DNA of 64,000 nucleotides from Longimycelium tulufanense (GCF_014645795.1 NZ_BMMK01000011.1:46304-110303), one strand, 5' to 3'; shown: positions 1 through 9,406, counted from the first letter of the stretch. The notes: generated by a model not told the origin, from the letters alone. Numbers and translations are program-made.

Positions 1-141
1 CGCCACAGCGTTCTCCCGATGCCGACCGGGAGACCTGCTCGGCTGTGCAGGACTCGTCCTCGCTCGCCGAATGTCGGGTGGCTGACCGCTGAGTCCCCTG
101 CTGCAATGGGGTCAGGCCACGCCGAGACCCGGGAGGAACAG

Positions 142-3100
142 GTGCGTGCTCGGTCCGTCTCCGTTCTCCTCGTCCTCGCCGTCGTCGCCTTGCTCGTCAC
201 GCCCATGCGTGTGGCTTCCGCCCCGATCCCGCTCGGCCCGCCGCCCGTGGAAAGCCTGCCGGAGGCGTCTCCGGGCGAGAGAGCAACAGTGCTTACCGCC
301 CCCGCTGGTGTGGGCGCTGCGGTCTTCGACGAGGGGTTGGAGACGGCACACGCGGAGTCTCCGGTCGCACCGGGCCTGACGTTGCGGGAGTTCGACCGTT
401 TCGACGCGAGGGGCTGGATTCGTGGCGACGTCCTGATGGTCGATCTCGACCAACCCGCACTGACCACCCGCTACCTCAACCCTGGCGTGGTCGCTGACCG
501 GAAACCGCTCTCTCAGCAGGCGGCCGAAGCTGGAGTGGTTGCGGGTGTCAACGGCGACTTCTTCGACATCTTGGCCACCAGCGCGCCGGAGGGGATTGGC
601 GTGTCGGCCGGCCGAATCCTGCACGGTGCGAGGAGCGGTCACAACACCGTCGTGGCGTTCGACGCCCGCCGGAGAGTTGGTCGCCTCGCCGAAGCCTTCC
701 TCGAAGGAACCATCACTTTACCGGACAACGAGAAGATCGCTGTCAGCAACCTGAACTCGCCCCGCGTGGCCGAGAACGGTGTCGGGATCTACACGCCACT
801 GTGGGGGTCGGCCTCCCGGCGAACGGTTGTTGTCGGGGCTGGGGCGGTCACCGAGGTGGAGGTTCATTCCGGCAAGGTGGAAGCGGTTCGCGACGGACCG
901 CGGGACGGTCCGGTTCCGTTCGGGTCCGTCCTGCTCCTGGCGCGTGATGCGGTCGCTGGCTATCTGTCCGAGCTTCGTCATGGCGACTCGGTAGATGTCC
1001 GTTACCGGTTGCGGGCGCGGAACGATATCGACGTCGCCCTGGGCGGCATGCAGGTCCTGGTTCGGGACGGCGAGGTGAACCAGCTCGACGACACAGCGAT
1101 GCATCCCCGTACTGCGGTCGGATTCTCGGCTGATGGAAGCCGGATGTTCATGGTCACCGTCGACGGTCGGCAACGCGACAGCCGAGGAATGACGCTGTTG
1201 GAACTCGCCCGCCTGATGCGATCGCTCGGGGCGGTCAACGCCCTCAACCTCGACGGCGGAGGTTCCTCGACACTGCTCGCCCGTCGAACAGGGGAGAGCG
1301 CAGCCGCGGTGCGGAACGCACCATCGGAGGGCGAGGAACGTCCTGTTCCCAATGGGTTGGGTGTTGACACTGCGCTCGGGAGCGGGAAGTTGCTCGGGTT
1401 CCGCGTCGCGCCCACAGTGGTGTCGGAACACTCCGACCGAGTGCTGACGGGCCTCACACGACGCCTCACCGCGTACGGACACGACGAGATGGGCGCTCCG
1501 GTCGTCTCATCCCCGCATTGGTACGTCGTTCCGAATTCTGGTGGAAAGGCGGTCGCCACGCGGGAGACGGCGGTGTTCCACGCCGAGCAGCACGGCACCG
1601 CGAGGGTGCATGTCAAACAGGGCCTCGTCAGTGGTGAGACGGAGCTGGCGGTGCTGGGAACTCTCTCCCGGGCCGAAGCGAGCCCGCAACGTGTCGCACT
1701 GTCCGGGCCTGGGGTGACGAGCCGATTCCAGGTTTTCGGCCAGGATTCCGAGGGGTTCGGTACCTGGATCGAACCCACCGACGTGACCTTGGACTACGAC
1801 GAGACGCTGGTGCGGGTCAGCCCGGATCGGGACGGCTTCGAGGTCGTCGCGCTGAAGGCCACGGGTTCGACCACGGTGACGGTGCGGGTGGGGGACGTGA
1901 CGTCCCGCCTCGCTATCACGGTGGGGACACGTGACCGGAGCCTATCCACAATGGATGATTTGGAGAGGTGGCAGGTCAGGGTCTATCCCGCTGTTGTGGG
2001 TGCTCACGTGTCGTTGGGGCGTGGGCATGACGACGGTAAGGCGCTCGTTCTCGACTACCGGCTCACCGGGACACGTGTCGCACGGGCCGCATACCTGAGC
2101 GCGGAGCCGCCAATACCGCTGCCTGCGGGGACTCAACGGGTAGGGCTCTGGGTGAACGGAGACGGGAAGGGCGCTTGGCTCCGGTTGACGATGGTCGACT
2201 CGACGAACACGGCCGCCACGGTTGACCTGGCCCGCCACGTTGACTGGACCGGATGGCGTTTCCTCGACGCTGCGGTTCCGTCCGCACTGGTGGGGGCAGT
2301 ACGACTTGAGCGGCTGTACGTCGTGGAACCCGATGGGAACCGGCAGTACGAAGGTCGGATTGCGCTTGATGAGCTGACCGCGAAAGTGGCGCCGCCAACA
2401 GACCTGCCGCCCGCTCCACCGCACCGGGATCCCGCGGTGGTGACTCAGGGGGAGCTGCCGCCGGTGCCCGGCGCGTTGCGGGTCGCAGTGGTGAGCGATG
2501 CTCAGTTCACTGCGGACAACCCGCAAGGTCCCCTGGTGCAGCAGGCACGTCGTACCCTGCGCGAAGCGCTGGCGGCCAATCCGGACGTGGTGCTGATCAA
2601 CGGCGATCTGGTCGATCGCGGAACCAACGCCGATTTCGTGCTTGCGCGACGGATCCTGGACGAGGAGCTCGGCGACCAAGTGCGCTGGTACTACCTGCCC
2701 GGCAACCATGAGACGTACGGTCCCGGTGATACGTCGGAGTTTCGCAAGGTGTTCGGCGAGACGTATCGGGTGGTTGACCTGGCTGGCTTCCGGATGGTCC
2801 TGCTCGATTCCGCTCTGGGCTCACTCCGTGCCGGAGGGTTCGACCAGATAAGGGAACTGCGAGCGGCATTGCGGGGCGTAGTGGAGAATCCCGCCGTACG
2901 GGGCGTGTTGGTCGCAATGCACCATCCGACGCACGACCCTGGACCCACCGGACAGTCCGCGCTGTCGGACAGTAAGGAGGCCAGGCTGGTCGAACGTTGG
3001 CTGGCCGAGGTTCGCGCCTCCGGGAAGCCGGCCGTGCTCGCCACCGCCCATGCCGGGCTCTTCCACGCGAGTCGGGTTGATGGCGTCTCCCGTCTTGTGA

Positions 3101-3507
3101 ATGGCAATGCGGGTAAGTCGCCGTCCGTCGCTGCAAACAAAGGCGGCTTCACCGGGTGGACGCTCGTGCGGCTGGATCCTACGACGGGGGTGCGAGCGGA
3201 GATGCGGCCGCACGTTGACCAACTCGAGCTCGATGTTCCGGAACGGATGCGGGTGGGTGAGGTGCGTCCGGTGCGGGCCGATGTGGTGCAAGCGGGCCGG
3301 AGGGTGCCCGTCGCGTATCCCGTTAATGCGACGTGGAGCGGGTCCCCCGGCCTGCACGTCGGACCTCCGGCTGCGGCGGGGCCGCATCACGTCGCCGCCT
3401 TCGACCTGGAGACAGGCCACCTGGTTGCGCTTCGCCCGGGGAAAGCCGAGGTGAGGGTCACCGTCAACGGCGTCCGGCGCTCCGCTCCGGCGACCATCCA
3501 GTTCTGA
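142..3507 (+). CDS. Exported phosphodiester glycosidase (NAGPA) / metallophosphoesterase two-domain protein
   Basis: About 1121 residues, exported. The GTG at 142 follows GGGAGGA at 131-137 and opens directly into a signal peptide (basic start, then a Leu/Val/Ala stretch ending near VASA), so an upstream in-frame ATG at 19 is rejected. The N-terminal half is an NAGPA/DUF2233-type phosphodiester glycosidase domain, with GVNGDFFD near residue 135 and LNLDGGGSS near 367. The middle looks like beta-sandwich/Big-type repeats. The C-terminal part is a calcineurin-like metallophosphoesterase with VSDAQF near 784, NGDLVDRG near 820, PGNHE near 853, MHHPTHD near 927 and TAHAG near 969, which covers the expected metal-ligand blocks. 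It probably cleaves phosphodiester-linked glycans or polymers outside the membrane; the substrate is unknown. Confidence 0.85.
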   Translation: MRARSVSVLLVLAVVALLVTPMRVASAPIPLGPPPVESLPEASPGERATVLTAPAGVGAAVFDEGLETAHAESPVAPGLTLREFDRFDARGWIRGDVLMVDLDQPALTTRYLNPGVVADRKPLSQQAAEAGVVAGVNGDFFDILATSAPEGIGVSAGRILHGARSGHNTVVAFDARRRVGRLAEAFLEGTITLPDNEKIAVSNLNSPRVAENGVGIYTPLWGSASRRTVVVGAGAVTEVEVHSGKVEAVRDGPRDGPVPFGSVLLLARDAVAGYLSELRHGDSVDVRYRLRARNDIDVALGGMQVLVRDGEVNQLDDTAMHPRTAVGFSADGSRMFMVTVDGRQRDSRGMTLLELARLMRSLGAVNALNLDGGGSSTLLARRTGESAAAVRNAPSEGEERPVPNGLGVDTALGSGKLLGFRVAPTVVSEHSDRVLTGLTRRLTAYGHDEMGAPVVSSPHWYVVPNSGGKAVATRETAVFHAEQHGTARVHVKQGLVSGETELAVLGTLSRAEASPQRVALSGPGVTSRFQVFGQDSEGFGTWIEPTDVTLDYDETLVRVSPDRDGFEVVALKATGSTTVTVRVGDVTSRLAITVGTRDRSLSTMDDLERWQVRVYPAVVGAHVSLGRGHDDGKALVLDYRLTGTRVARAAYLSAEPPIPLPAGTQRVGLWVNGDGKGAWLRLTMVDSTNTAATVDLARHVDWTGWRFLDAAVPSALVGAVRLERLYVVEPDGNRQYEGRIALDELTAKVAPPTDLPPAPPHRDPAVVTQGELPPVPGALRVAVVSDAQFTADNPQGPLVQQARRTLREALAANPDVVLINGDLVDRGTNADFVLARRILDEELGDQVRWYYLPGNHETYGPGDTSEFRKVFGETYRVVDLAGFRMVLLDSALGSLRAGGFDQIRELRAALRGVVENPAVRGVLVAMHHPTHDPGPTGQSALSDSKEARLVERWLAEVRASGKPAVLATAHAGLFHASRVDGVSRLVNGNAGKSPSVAANKGGFTGWTLVRLDPTTGVRAEMRPHVDQLELDVPERMRVGEVRPVRADVVQAGRRVPVAYPVNATWSGSPGLHVGPPAAAGPHHVAAFDLETGHLVALRPGKAEVRVTVNGVRRSAPATIQF

Positions 3508-3655
3508 AAGGCAGAGAGACAAATTCTACCAGGATGACAGGAATTCTTGACATGATCACCCATTAGTGAGTCGAGTTATCCACAACCCCCGAACTCCTCC
3601 ACAGCCCAACAGGTCGCATTGGCCAACCGGCTTGCGGACGCGTCATCGTCGACCC

Positions 3656-4708
3656 ATGACAACGCCCATCAAGCCACACCTTCGACTCAGCGATCTCGGC
3701 GACGTGATCGCCGCCGTACCGCACCTCCTCGGGTTCCATCCCGAGGAGTCGGTCGTCCTTGTCACCCTGTCCGGAGAACGACGGTCCCGAATAGGTATGT
3801 GCCTGCGGGTCGACCTGCCGCCACCCGAACACCATCAGGACCTGGCCGAGCAACTGCTGAAGCCGACGCTCACCTGCCGTGCCAACGCCGCGATGCTGCT
3901 GGTCGTCGGTGGCGGATCGGCCGATCCACCGGTGGACCTGCCCTATCGCGACCTTGTCGCCATCGTCGGCCGCGAGTTCGCCACCGCCGGACTACCGGTG
4001 ATCCACTCACTGTGGGTCGCCTCGATCAGAAAGGGAGCCCACTGGTGCTGCTACTCCGAGCCGGACTGCGCCGGCGTCCTACCCGACCCGAGGTCCAGCG
4101 CGGCCGCGGCCGCGACAGCCGCGGCCGGCTGGGTCACCTTCGCAAACCGGAAGGAGCTTGCCGACCAGCTCGCCCCCGACGAGGACGAGGTACTCGCCCA
4201 CCGGGCCGCGTTGCTTTCCGAGGCCCTGGAGACGACCGAGCAGGATCGCGCCCTCGCCGGCGGCGCCGCGGCGCGCCGTGACCTGGCGGTGGTGCACCGC
4301 GCCCTTCGCTCGATGACCGAGCACGGGCCACCCCTCGACGACGAGGAGATCGTGCGCTTGGGCCTGGCACTGTCCGACTTCCGCGTCCGCGACGTCTGCC
4401 TCGGCCTGACCGCAGGTGAGCACGCCCTGGCCGCCGAGCGGCTCTGGACGACACTGGTTCGGGCGCTGCCCGCACCCGAACGCGCCGAGCCGGCAATCCT
4501 GCTCGCCTTCACCGCATACCTGCGCGGAGACGGCGCGCTCGCGACCGTGGCGTTGTCGGTGGCCGACGAAGCCCGACCCGGCCATCACCTGGCCCGACTC
4601 ATGATCCGCGCCCTCCAGGCAGGCATCACACCCGCACGCATGGCCACCCTCGCCCAGGACGCAGCCGCCGAAGCCCGCATCCGTATCGAGGAGGAGCCCA
4701 CGTGGTGA
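3656..4708 (+). CDS. DUF4192 domain-containing protein
   Basis: 350 residues. I start it at the ATG at 3656, where the conserved DUF4192 opening begins (KPHLRLSDLGDVIAAVPHLL, then GFHPEESVVLV). The longer in-frame start at 3566 adds a low-complexity, poorly conserved stretch. No signal peptide or membrane segment is seen, so it is probably cytosolic. The C-terminal half is Ala/Leu-rich and helical. DUF4192 is an actinobacterial family without an assigned biochemical role. The gene stands alone, 148 bp after the exported phosphoesterase and before a gene-poor stretch. Confidence 0.8.
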   Translation: MTTPIKPHLRLSDLGDVIAAVPHLLGFHPEESVVLVTLSGERRSRIGMCLRVDLPPPEHHQDLAEQLLKPTLTCRANAAMLLVVGGGSADPPVDLPYRDLVAIVGREFATAGLPVIHSLWVASIRKGAHWCCYSEPDCAGVLPDPRSSAAAAATAAAGWVTFANRKELADQLAPDEDEVLAHRAALLSEALETTEQDRALAGGAAARRDLAVVHRALRSMTEHGPPLDDEEIVRLGLALSDFRVRDVCLGLTAGEHALAAERLWTTLVRALPAPERAEPAILLAFTAYLRGDGALATVALSVADEARPGHHLARLMIRALQAGITPARMATLAQDAAAEARIRIEEEPTW

Positions 4709-4745
4709 GCAGCGTAACGAGCCGATCCGCTCGGCACGACGACCG

Positions 4746-4768
4746 GATGGTCGACTGCAGCGACCATC
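4746..4768 (+). terminator. Hairpin after DUF4192 gene
   Basis: Perfect 8-bp inverted repeat (GATGGTCG / CGACCATC) with a 7-nt loop, 37 bp past the DUF4192 stop. There is no T-run, as is common for actinobacterial terminators. Confidence 0.4.
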
Positions 4769-4930
4769 GCAACGCCAGCCATGACCAGGAAAGCCGAGCC
4801 CCGCCCGGACGGATCCGGCCACCACGGCCGTGCCATCCGCCGGGACGACAGCGACAACCGTCGAACCGGTAACCGGAAAGCCCGCGCACCACCTAACAGT
4901 GACCCGGGCCGGGCCAGGCTGGGGCGGACA

Positions 4931-4974
4931 GGGAAAGGGAAGGGGGCGGGGTGGGAGGGGAGGGGGAGGGGAGG
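4931..4974 (+). other. G-rich tract with quadruplex potential
   Basis: The plus strand carries eight runs of three or more G separated by 1-3 nt, followed at once by a C-rich block (about 4975-4990) that could pair with part of it. It lies in a gene-poor stretch (4709-4993) just beyond the 3' end of the methyltransferase remnant. Otherwise I see nothing in 4709-4993. Confidence 0.5.
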
Positions 4975-4993
4975 CCCCCACCGCCCCCGAAGC

Positions 4994-5196
4994 TCACAGC
5001 TGTGGGACTCCAGAAGAGCCGGCGCACGTGATCTCCCAGGCATACGGGCCCTCCGGGCTGTCGAGCCGCAGCGTCTGCTTCCCGGCCGTGGCGGTGAGGC
5101 CGAATCGTTCCCACTTTGGTCGGCCGAGGTCCTCCCACAGCGTGTAGGCGTGTTCGATGTCGGTCCAGAGTGACCGGGGTCCCTCCTTCGGCGACC
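4994..5196 (-). pseudogene. 3' fragment of a methyltransferase gene (C-terminal tail only)
   Basis: An open minus-strand frame without a start codon ends at a TGA at 4994-4996. It reads WTDIEHAYTLWEDLGRPKWE, then RFGLT, KQTLRLDSPEGP and a short tail. This resembles the C-terminal tail of PCMT-type O-methyltransferases that actinobacteria carry beside ATP-grasp/FxLD-type peptide-maturation genes (family recall, not searched). The catalytic domain is absent: similarity stops near 5190, where the DUF397 reading frame starts on the other strand. I read it as a deletion remnant. The direct observation is codon-like sequence with family-like motifs; the family name is an inference. Confidence 0.45.
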
Positions 5197-5373
5197 TGGC
5201 GCAAGTCCAGGCGCTCGGCCGGCAACGGCCACTGCGTTGAGGTAGCGGCGATCAAAGAAGCCGCAGCGCTGCGCGACAGTAAGAACCCGAGCGGCCCTGC
5301 TCTCGTCGTTGGGGCGGCCGCGTTCGGCGCGTTGATCGGGAGCATCAAGACCGGCCGACTCGACCTGAGCTGA
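5170..5373 (+). CDS. DUF397 domain-containing small protein (possibly truncated)
   Basis: 67 residues from a GTG at 5170. It contains the full DUF397 signature: WRKS at residue 10, a CVEV box, then LRDSKNPSGPAL and a GSIKTGRLD-type end. DUF397 proteins are normally encoded beside an XRE/DUF5753 regulator, but none is near here. There is no clear Shine-Dalgarno sequence, and the start lies inside the opposite-strand methyltransferase remnant. It may therefore be the residue of a larger XRE/DUF397 locus rather than an expressed gene. A second, complete XRE/DUF397 pair is at 57.7-58.8 kb. Confidence 0.55.
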   Translation: MTGVPPSATWRKSRRSAGNGHCVEVAAIKEAAALRDSKNPSGPALVVGAAAFGALIGSIKTGRLDLS

Positions 5374-5384
5374 CCGGAAAATCA

Positions 5385-5415
5385 CGGTGGGGGCCAGCGA
5401 CGCTGGCCCCCACCG
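5385..5415. terminator. Strong hairpin terminator between DUF397 gene and galE
   Basis: Perfect 14-bp inverted repeat (CGGTGGGGGCCAGC / GCTGGCCCCCACCG) with a 3-nt loop, 11 bp past the DUF397 stop and 28 bp past the galE stop on the other strand. It could serve both convergent transcripts. Confidence 0.75.
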
Positions 5416-5443
5416 TCGCGTCTCAGCGCCCCCGCGTGCCGTC

Positions 5444-6400
5444 TCAGGAGAACTGCGACTGGGTGAAGCCCCAGGCGTCGCGCACGATGTCGGCCAGGTC
5501 GGCGCGCTGCGGCTTCCAGCCCAACTCGCTCTGCGCCAGCTCGCTGGAGGCCACCAGCACCGCGGGGTCACCGGCACGACGTGGCGCCACCACCGCCGGG
5601 ATGGGGTGGCCGGTCACCTCGCGGCAGGTGTCAACGACCTGCCGGACCGAGAAACCGGTGCCGTTACCGAGGTTGTAGATCCGGTGTCGGCCCGCCACGG
5701 CCGTCTCCAGGGCGAGCAGGTGTGCCTCGGCCAGATCCAGCACGTGGATGTAGTCGCGGATGCAGGTGCCGTCCTCGGTCGGCCAGTCGTCGCCGTAGAT
5801 CTGGATCTGCTCCCGCTGGCCCGTGGCGACCTGCAGCACGAGCGGGATGAGGTGCGTCTCGGTGGTGTGCCGTTCCCCAAACCGACCGTAGGCGCCGGCC
5901 ACGTTGAAGTACCGCAGACTCGTCGCGGCGAGCCCGTAAGCCTCGGCGTAGGAGGTGATCGCCTGATCAATGGCCAGCTTGGTGGCGCCATAGGGGTTGG
6001 TGGGCCGCGTGGGTACGGTCTCCCGGATCGGCACCTGGTCCGGCTCCCCGTAAGTGGCCGCGGTGGAGGAGAACACCAGGCGCGGCACACCGGCGTCCCG
6101 CATCGCGTCCAGCAGACGCACCGAGGTCACCACGTTGCCGTGCCAGTACTTGCTCGGGTCCTGCACGGACTCACCGACCAGCGACTTCGCCGCGAAGTGC
6201 AACACCCCGTCGAAGCCCTCGGCGAGCAACACGCCAGCCTCGCCGACATCGCCCTGTACGAACCGGCAGTCCTCGGGCACCGCGTCCGCGTGGCCGGTGG
6301 ACAGGTCGTCCAGCACCACCACCTCGTGCCCCGCCGCGAGCAGCCGCGCCGTGCACACGCTGCCGATGTAGCCGGCTCCGCCCGTCACGAGCAGCTTCAC
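5444..6400 (-). CDS. galE: UDP-glucose 4-epimerase GalE
   Basis: 318 residues. It interconverts UDP-galactose and UDP-glucose in the Leloir pathway, using bound NAD. The extended SDR signatures are present: the nucleotide-binding GGAGYIGS at the N-terminus, the FSSTAATYG serine block and the catalytic YGATK. I chose the GTG at 6400 because the Rossmann strand [13 protein letters not shown] follows immediately and GAAGGCGGG lies just upstream. It is the last gene of a minus-strand dtxR-galK-galE run, 86 bp after galK, and ends at a strong hairpin. Confidence 0.93.
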   Translation of the reverse strand: MKLLVTGGAGYIGSVCTARLLAAGHEVVVLDDLSTGHADAVPEDCRFVQGDVGEAGVLLAEGFDGVLHFAAKSLVGESVQDPSKYWHGNVVTSVRLLDAMRDAGVPRLVFSSTAATYGEPDQVPIRETVPTRPTNPYGATKLAIDQAITSYAEAYGLAATSLRYFNVAGAYGRFGERHTTETHLIPLVLQVATGQREQIQIYGDDWPTEDGTCIRDYIHVLDLAEAHLLALETAVAGRHRIYNLGNGTGFSVRQVVDTCREVTGHPIPAVVAPRRAGDPAVLVASSELAQSELGWKPQRADLADIVRDAWGFTQSQFS

Positions 6401-6486
6401 GCCATTCCCGCCTTCCTGGTTGCTCTGCTGCCGGTGGGTACCACCCACACCCGCCAGCGGTTGATGACTCGATCGTCGTACCGCGG

Positions 6487-7665
6487 TCACTCCTCGCGCC
6501 CCGCACCCGCAGCGGGCACCACGGTGAACAAGCGAGGCGCACCATAGCCGCGCTCGGCAAAGGCCACAGCCACCGCCCTCTCGACGCTCGCCAGCCCTGC
6601 CGTGGGCACCAACGCGATCGCCGAGCCCCCAAAACCACCGCCGGTCATCCGCGCGCCCGCGGCACCGGCCGCGAGCGCGCTGTCCACCGCCAGGTCCAGC
6701 TCCGGGCAGGACACCCGGTAGTCGTCGCGGAGACTCGTATGCGAGCCGGTGAGCAGTGGCCCCACCTCGTCCAGCCGGCCGGCCCGCAACGCCGCAACGG
6801 TCCGCAACACGCGCTCGTTCTCGGTCACCGCATGCCGGACCAGCGGCCGCAGCTCCGCCGGCAACCGCCCCAACGCCTCGTCGACGCCGGCGGGGTCGAT
6901 GTCCCGGAGCGCGGGCACCCCGAGCAGCTCGGCCGCGTGTTCACACCCGCGCCGCCGGTCGGCGTAGCCGGACTCGCTGTGCGAGTGGCTGGCCCGGGTG
7001 TCGATGACCAGCACCGCCATCTCGTCCGCGGCCACGTCGAAGGGGATCTGCTCGCCACACCCGGAGCGGACGTCGAAGAAGAGCACGTGCGCGGCGGTAC
7101 AGCACAGCGAGGCCGTCTGGTCGAGCAAACCGGTGGGGGCGCCCACGAAGTCGTTCTCGGAACGCTGTACCCACCGGGCCACCTCGGGCCGGCCCGGTGC
7201 GCCCTCGGCGCCCACCTCACGACCCGCGAGTCCGAGCAGGGCGAGCGCCACCGCGCACTGCAGCGCATGGGACGACGAAAGCCCGGCCCCGGCCGGGACA
7301 TCGCTGGCGATCAGCAGCTCGACGCCGCCCACCGGCACCCCGGCCGTCCGTAGCGCCCACGCGACCCCCATCGGGTAGGCCGCCCACCCCGTCACCCGGC
7401 CCGGCCCCAGGTCGGACACGGCGACCGGTTCGGTCCGGTGCAGGCGCCCGTCGTCACCCAGGCTCGCCACCGACAACCGGCCGTCCGAGCGCGGTTCGGC
7501 CGCCACCGCGACCCGGTTCGGGAGGGCGAACGGCAGCACGAAGCCGTCGTTGTAGTCGGTGTGCTCACCGATGAGGTTCACCCGGCCGGGGGCGGACCAC
7601 ACGCCGACCGGTGCGTGGCCATGCGCCGCGGCAAAGGCCGCCGCGGCCCGCTGGCCCGGCCTCAC
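6487..7665 (-). CDS. galK: Galactokinase GalK
   Basis: 392 residues, GHMP kinase family. It phosphorylates galactose at C1 with ATP. Visible signatures are the galactokinase motif [18 protein letters not shown] near residue 25, the GHMP ATP loop [10 protein letters not shown] and the C-terminal [10 protein letters not shown]. The GTG start at 7665 overlaps the dtxR stop by four bases (GTGA), so it is probably translationally coupled to dtxR. No galT is present in the window, so the pathway's uridylyltransferase must be elsewhere. Confidence 0.93.
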   Translation of the reverse strand: MRPGQRAAAAFAAAHGHAPVGVWSAPGRVNLIGEHTDYNDGFVLPFALPNRVAVAAEPRSDGRLSVASLGDDGRLHRTEPVAVSDLGPGRVTGWAAYPMGVAWALRTAGVPVGGVELLIASDVPAGAGLSSSHALQCAVALALLGLAGREVGAEGAPGRPEVARWVQRSENDFVGAPTGLLDQTASLCCTAAHVLFFDVRSGCGEQIPFDVAADEMAVLVIDTRASHSHSESGYADRRRGCEHAAELLGVPALRDIDPAGVDEALGRLPAELRPLVRHAVTENERVLRTVAALRAGRLDEVGPLLTGSHTSLRDDYRVSCPELDLAVDSALAAGAAGARMTGGGFGGSAIALVPTAGLASVERAVAVAFAERGYGAPRLFTVVPAAGAGREE

Positions 7666-8357
7666 CTGGTCAGCACCAGCACCGCGTGCGCGACCTCGGC
7701 CGGCAGCTCCACGGTGGTGTCGCCGTTACGCACCGACACCGGTCCGCCCGGGCCACCACCGGCCACCACCTCGACCGACCCGCCCGGCACCACGCCGCCC
7801 CGCCGCAGGTCGGACATCAGGTCTGGGTCGGGCTGCACGTGCTCGGCGATGCGGCGGATCTCCACCTTGCCGCCCCCGGCGCGGGCCACCTCGTCCAGCC
7901 GGCGCAGCTCCGGCTCGGCGGGCGGCGCCGGCTCGCCCACGCCCAGCTTGTCCAGTCCCGGGATGGGGTTGCCGTACGGCGAGGTGGTCGGGTGGCCGAG
8001 CAGCGCGATGAGCTTGCGCTCGACCGCCTCGCTCATCACGTGCTCCCAGCGGCACGCCTCGGCGTGCACGTGCTCCCACTCCAGTCCGATCACGTCCACC
8101 AGCAGCCGCTCGGCCAGGCGGTGCTTGCGCATGACCGCGATCGCCCGCGCCCGGCCGGCCTCGGTCAGCTCCAGGTGCCGGTCCTCGCCGACCACGAGCA
8201 GCCCGTCCCGCTCCATCCGCGCCACGGTCTGGCTCACCGTCGGGCCGCTCTGCTCCAGCCGCTCGGCGATCCTTGCCCGCAGCGGGACGACGCCCTCTTC
8301 CTCCAGCTCGTAGATCGTGCGGAGGTACATCTCGGTGGTGTCGATGAGCTCGTTCAC
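7662..8357 (-). CDS. ideR: Iron-dependent repressor DtxR/IdeR
   Basis: 231 residues. It is a winged-helix repressor that binds DNA when loaded with Fe2+ and controls iron uptake and storage genes. Both metal sites known from Corynebacterium DtxR are intact at the same positions: Met10, Cys102, Glu105 and His106 for one site, and His79, Glu83 and His98 for the other. A dimerisation domain and a C-terminal SH3-like FeoA domain (near residues 150-230) follow. It is the first gene of the galactose operon and diverges from a sulfurtransferase across 101 bp. Confidence 0.93.
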   Translation of the reverse strand: MNELIDTTEMYLRTIYELEEEGVVPLRARIAERLEQSGPTVSQTVARMERDGLLVVGEDRHLELTEAGRARAIAVMRKHRLAERLLVDVIGLEWEHVHAEACRWEHVMSEAVERKLIALLGHPTTSPYGNPIPGLDKLGVGEPAPPAEPELRRLDEVARAGGGKVEIRRIAEHVQPDPDLMSDLRRGGVVPGGSVEVVAGGGPGGPVSVRNGDTTVELPAEVAHAVLVLTR

Positions 8358-8458
8358 GGCGCCATCCCCTGCCCTTGCCTTGCCTCACCGTCGATGCTAG
8401 TCGCCCCCACCGACACCGTGGTCGACCGCCACCGGCCCGAGCGTGCAGGATGGGCATC

Positions 8459-9310
8459 GTGTCGCCGTTGATCTCCACAGCCGACCTCGCGGACGCGCTG
8501 GCGGCCCCGAACCCGCCCGTCGTGCTGGACGTGCGGTGGTCCCTGGCCGGCCCGCCCGGCCGCGAGGACTATGACCGCGGCCACCTGCCCGGCGCGGTCT
8601 TCATCGACCTGGACACCGAGCTGGCGGCCCCACCCGGCCCCGCCGGCCGCCACCCGCTGCCCAGCCCCGCCGACCTGGAGCGGGTGCTACGCGCGGCGGG
8701 CGTGCGGGCCGGGAGCGCGGTCGTGGTCTACGACGCCAGTGACGGTTCGGTCGCGGCCCGTGCCTGGTGGCTGCTGCTCTGGAGCGGCCACGAGCAGGTG
8801 GCGGTCCTGGACGGCGGTTACGCCGCCTGGGTCGCCGAGAACCGCCCGATCAGCACTGCGGCCCCCACCCCGGAACCGGGTGACTTCCTGGTGCGGCCGC
8901 GGTCGCGGCCGGTGGTCGACGCCGAGGCCGCGGCCACCCTGGCCCGCACGGGCCTGCTGCTGGACGCCCGCGCGCCCGAGCGGTACCGCGGGGACGTGGA
9001 GCCGATCGACCCGCGGGCCGGCCACGTGCCGGGTGCGGTCAACGCACCGTTCTCTGCGCACGTCGACCAGACCGGGCACTGGCGATCCCCGCAGGAACTG
9101 CGGCAACGGTTCCGCGAGCTGGGCGTGACCGCGGAGCGGGTGACCGCCGCGTACTGCGGCTCCGGCGTCACCGCCTGTTCGGTACTGCTCGCCCTGGAGG
9201 TGGCGGGCCTGTCCGACCGGGAGCGACCCGCCGCGCTCTATGCGGGATCGTGGTCGAACTGGTCCGCAGACCCCTCCCGCCCGGTGGCGACCGGCGACCA
9301 ACCGGGCTGA
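8459..9310 (+). CDS. Sulfurtransferase (tandem rhodanese; thiosulfate/3-mercaptopyruvate type)
   Basis: 283 residues with two rhodanese domains. The first has VVLDVRWSL and GHLPGAVFIDLD. The second has LLDARAPERYRG, GHVPGAVNAPF and the active-site loop CGSGVTA, whose Cys carries the persulfide. CGSGVTA is closer to mercaptopyruvate sulfurtransferases than to CRKGVTA-type thiosulfate enzymes. I prefer the GTG at 8459, 8 nt after AGGA at 8447-8450, over the ATG at 8450 that overlaps it. It is divergent from dtxR and 96 bp before acuC. Confidence 0.85.
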   Translation: MSPLISTADLADALAAPNPPVVLDVRWSLAGPPGREDYDRGHLPGAVFIDLDTELAAPPGPAGRHPLPSPADLERVLRAAGVRAGSAVVVYDASDGSVAARAWWLLLWSGHEQVAVLDGGYAAWVAENRPISTAAPTPEPGDFLVRPRSRPVVDAEAAATLARTGLLLDARAPERYRGDVEPIDPRAGHVPGAVNAPFSAHVDQTGHWRSPQELRQRFRELGVTAERVTAAYCGSGVTACSVLLALEVAGLSDRERPAALYAGSWSNWSADPSRPVATGDQPG

Positions 9311-9406
9311 CCGGCCCCGCAAACGGGAACGTTCCAGCCCGCGAGATCGGCTGCTCTCGACGCCGAAACCGTCCCGTACCCCGCATATCGCGAGTACGTT
9401 CACGAC

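Noticed and set aside
3547-3552. TTGACA before the DUF4192 gene
   Set aside because: No -10 hexamer at 16-19 bp, so a sigma-70-type promoter is not supported.
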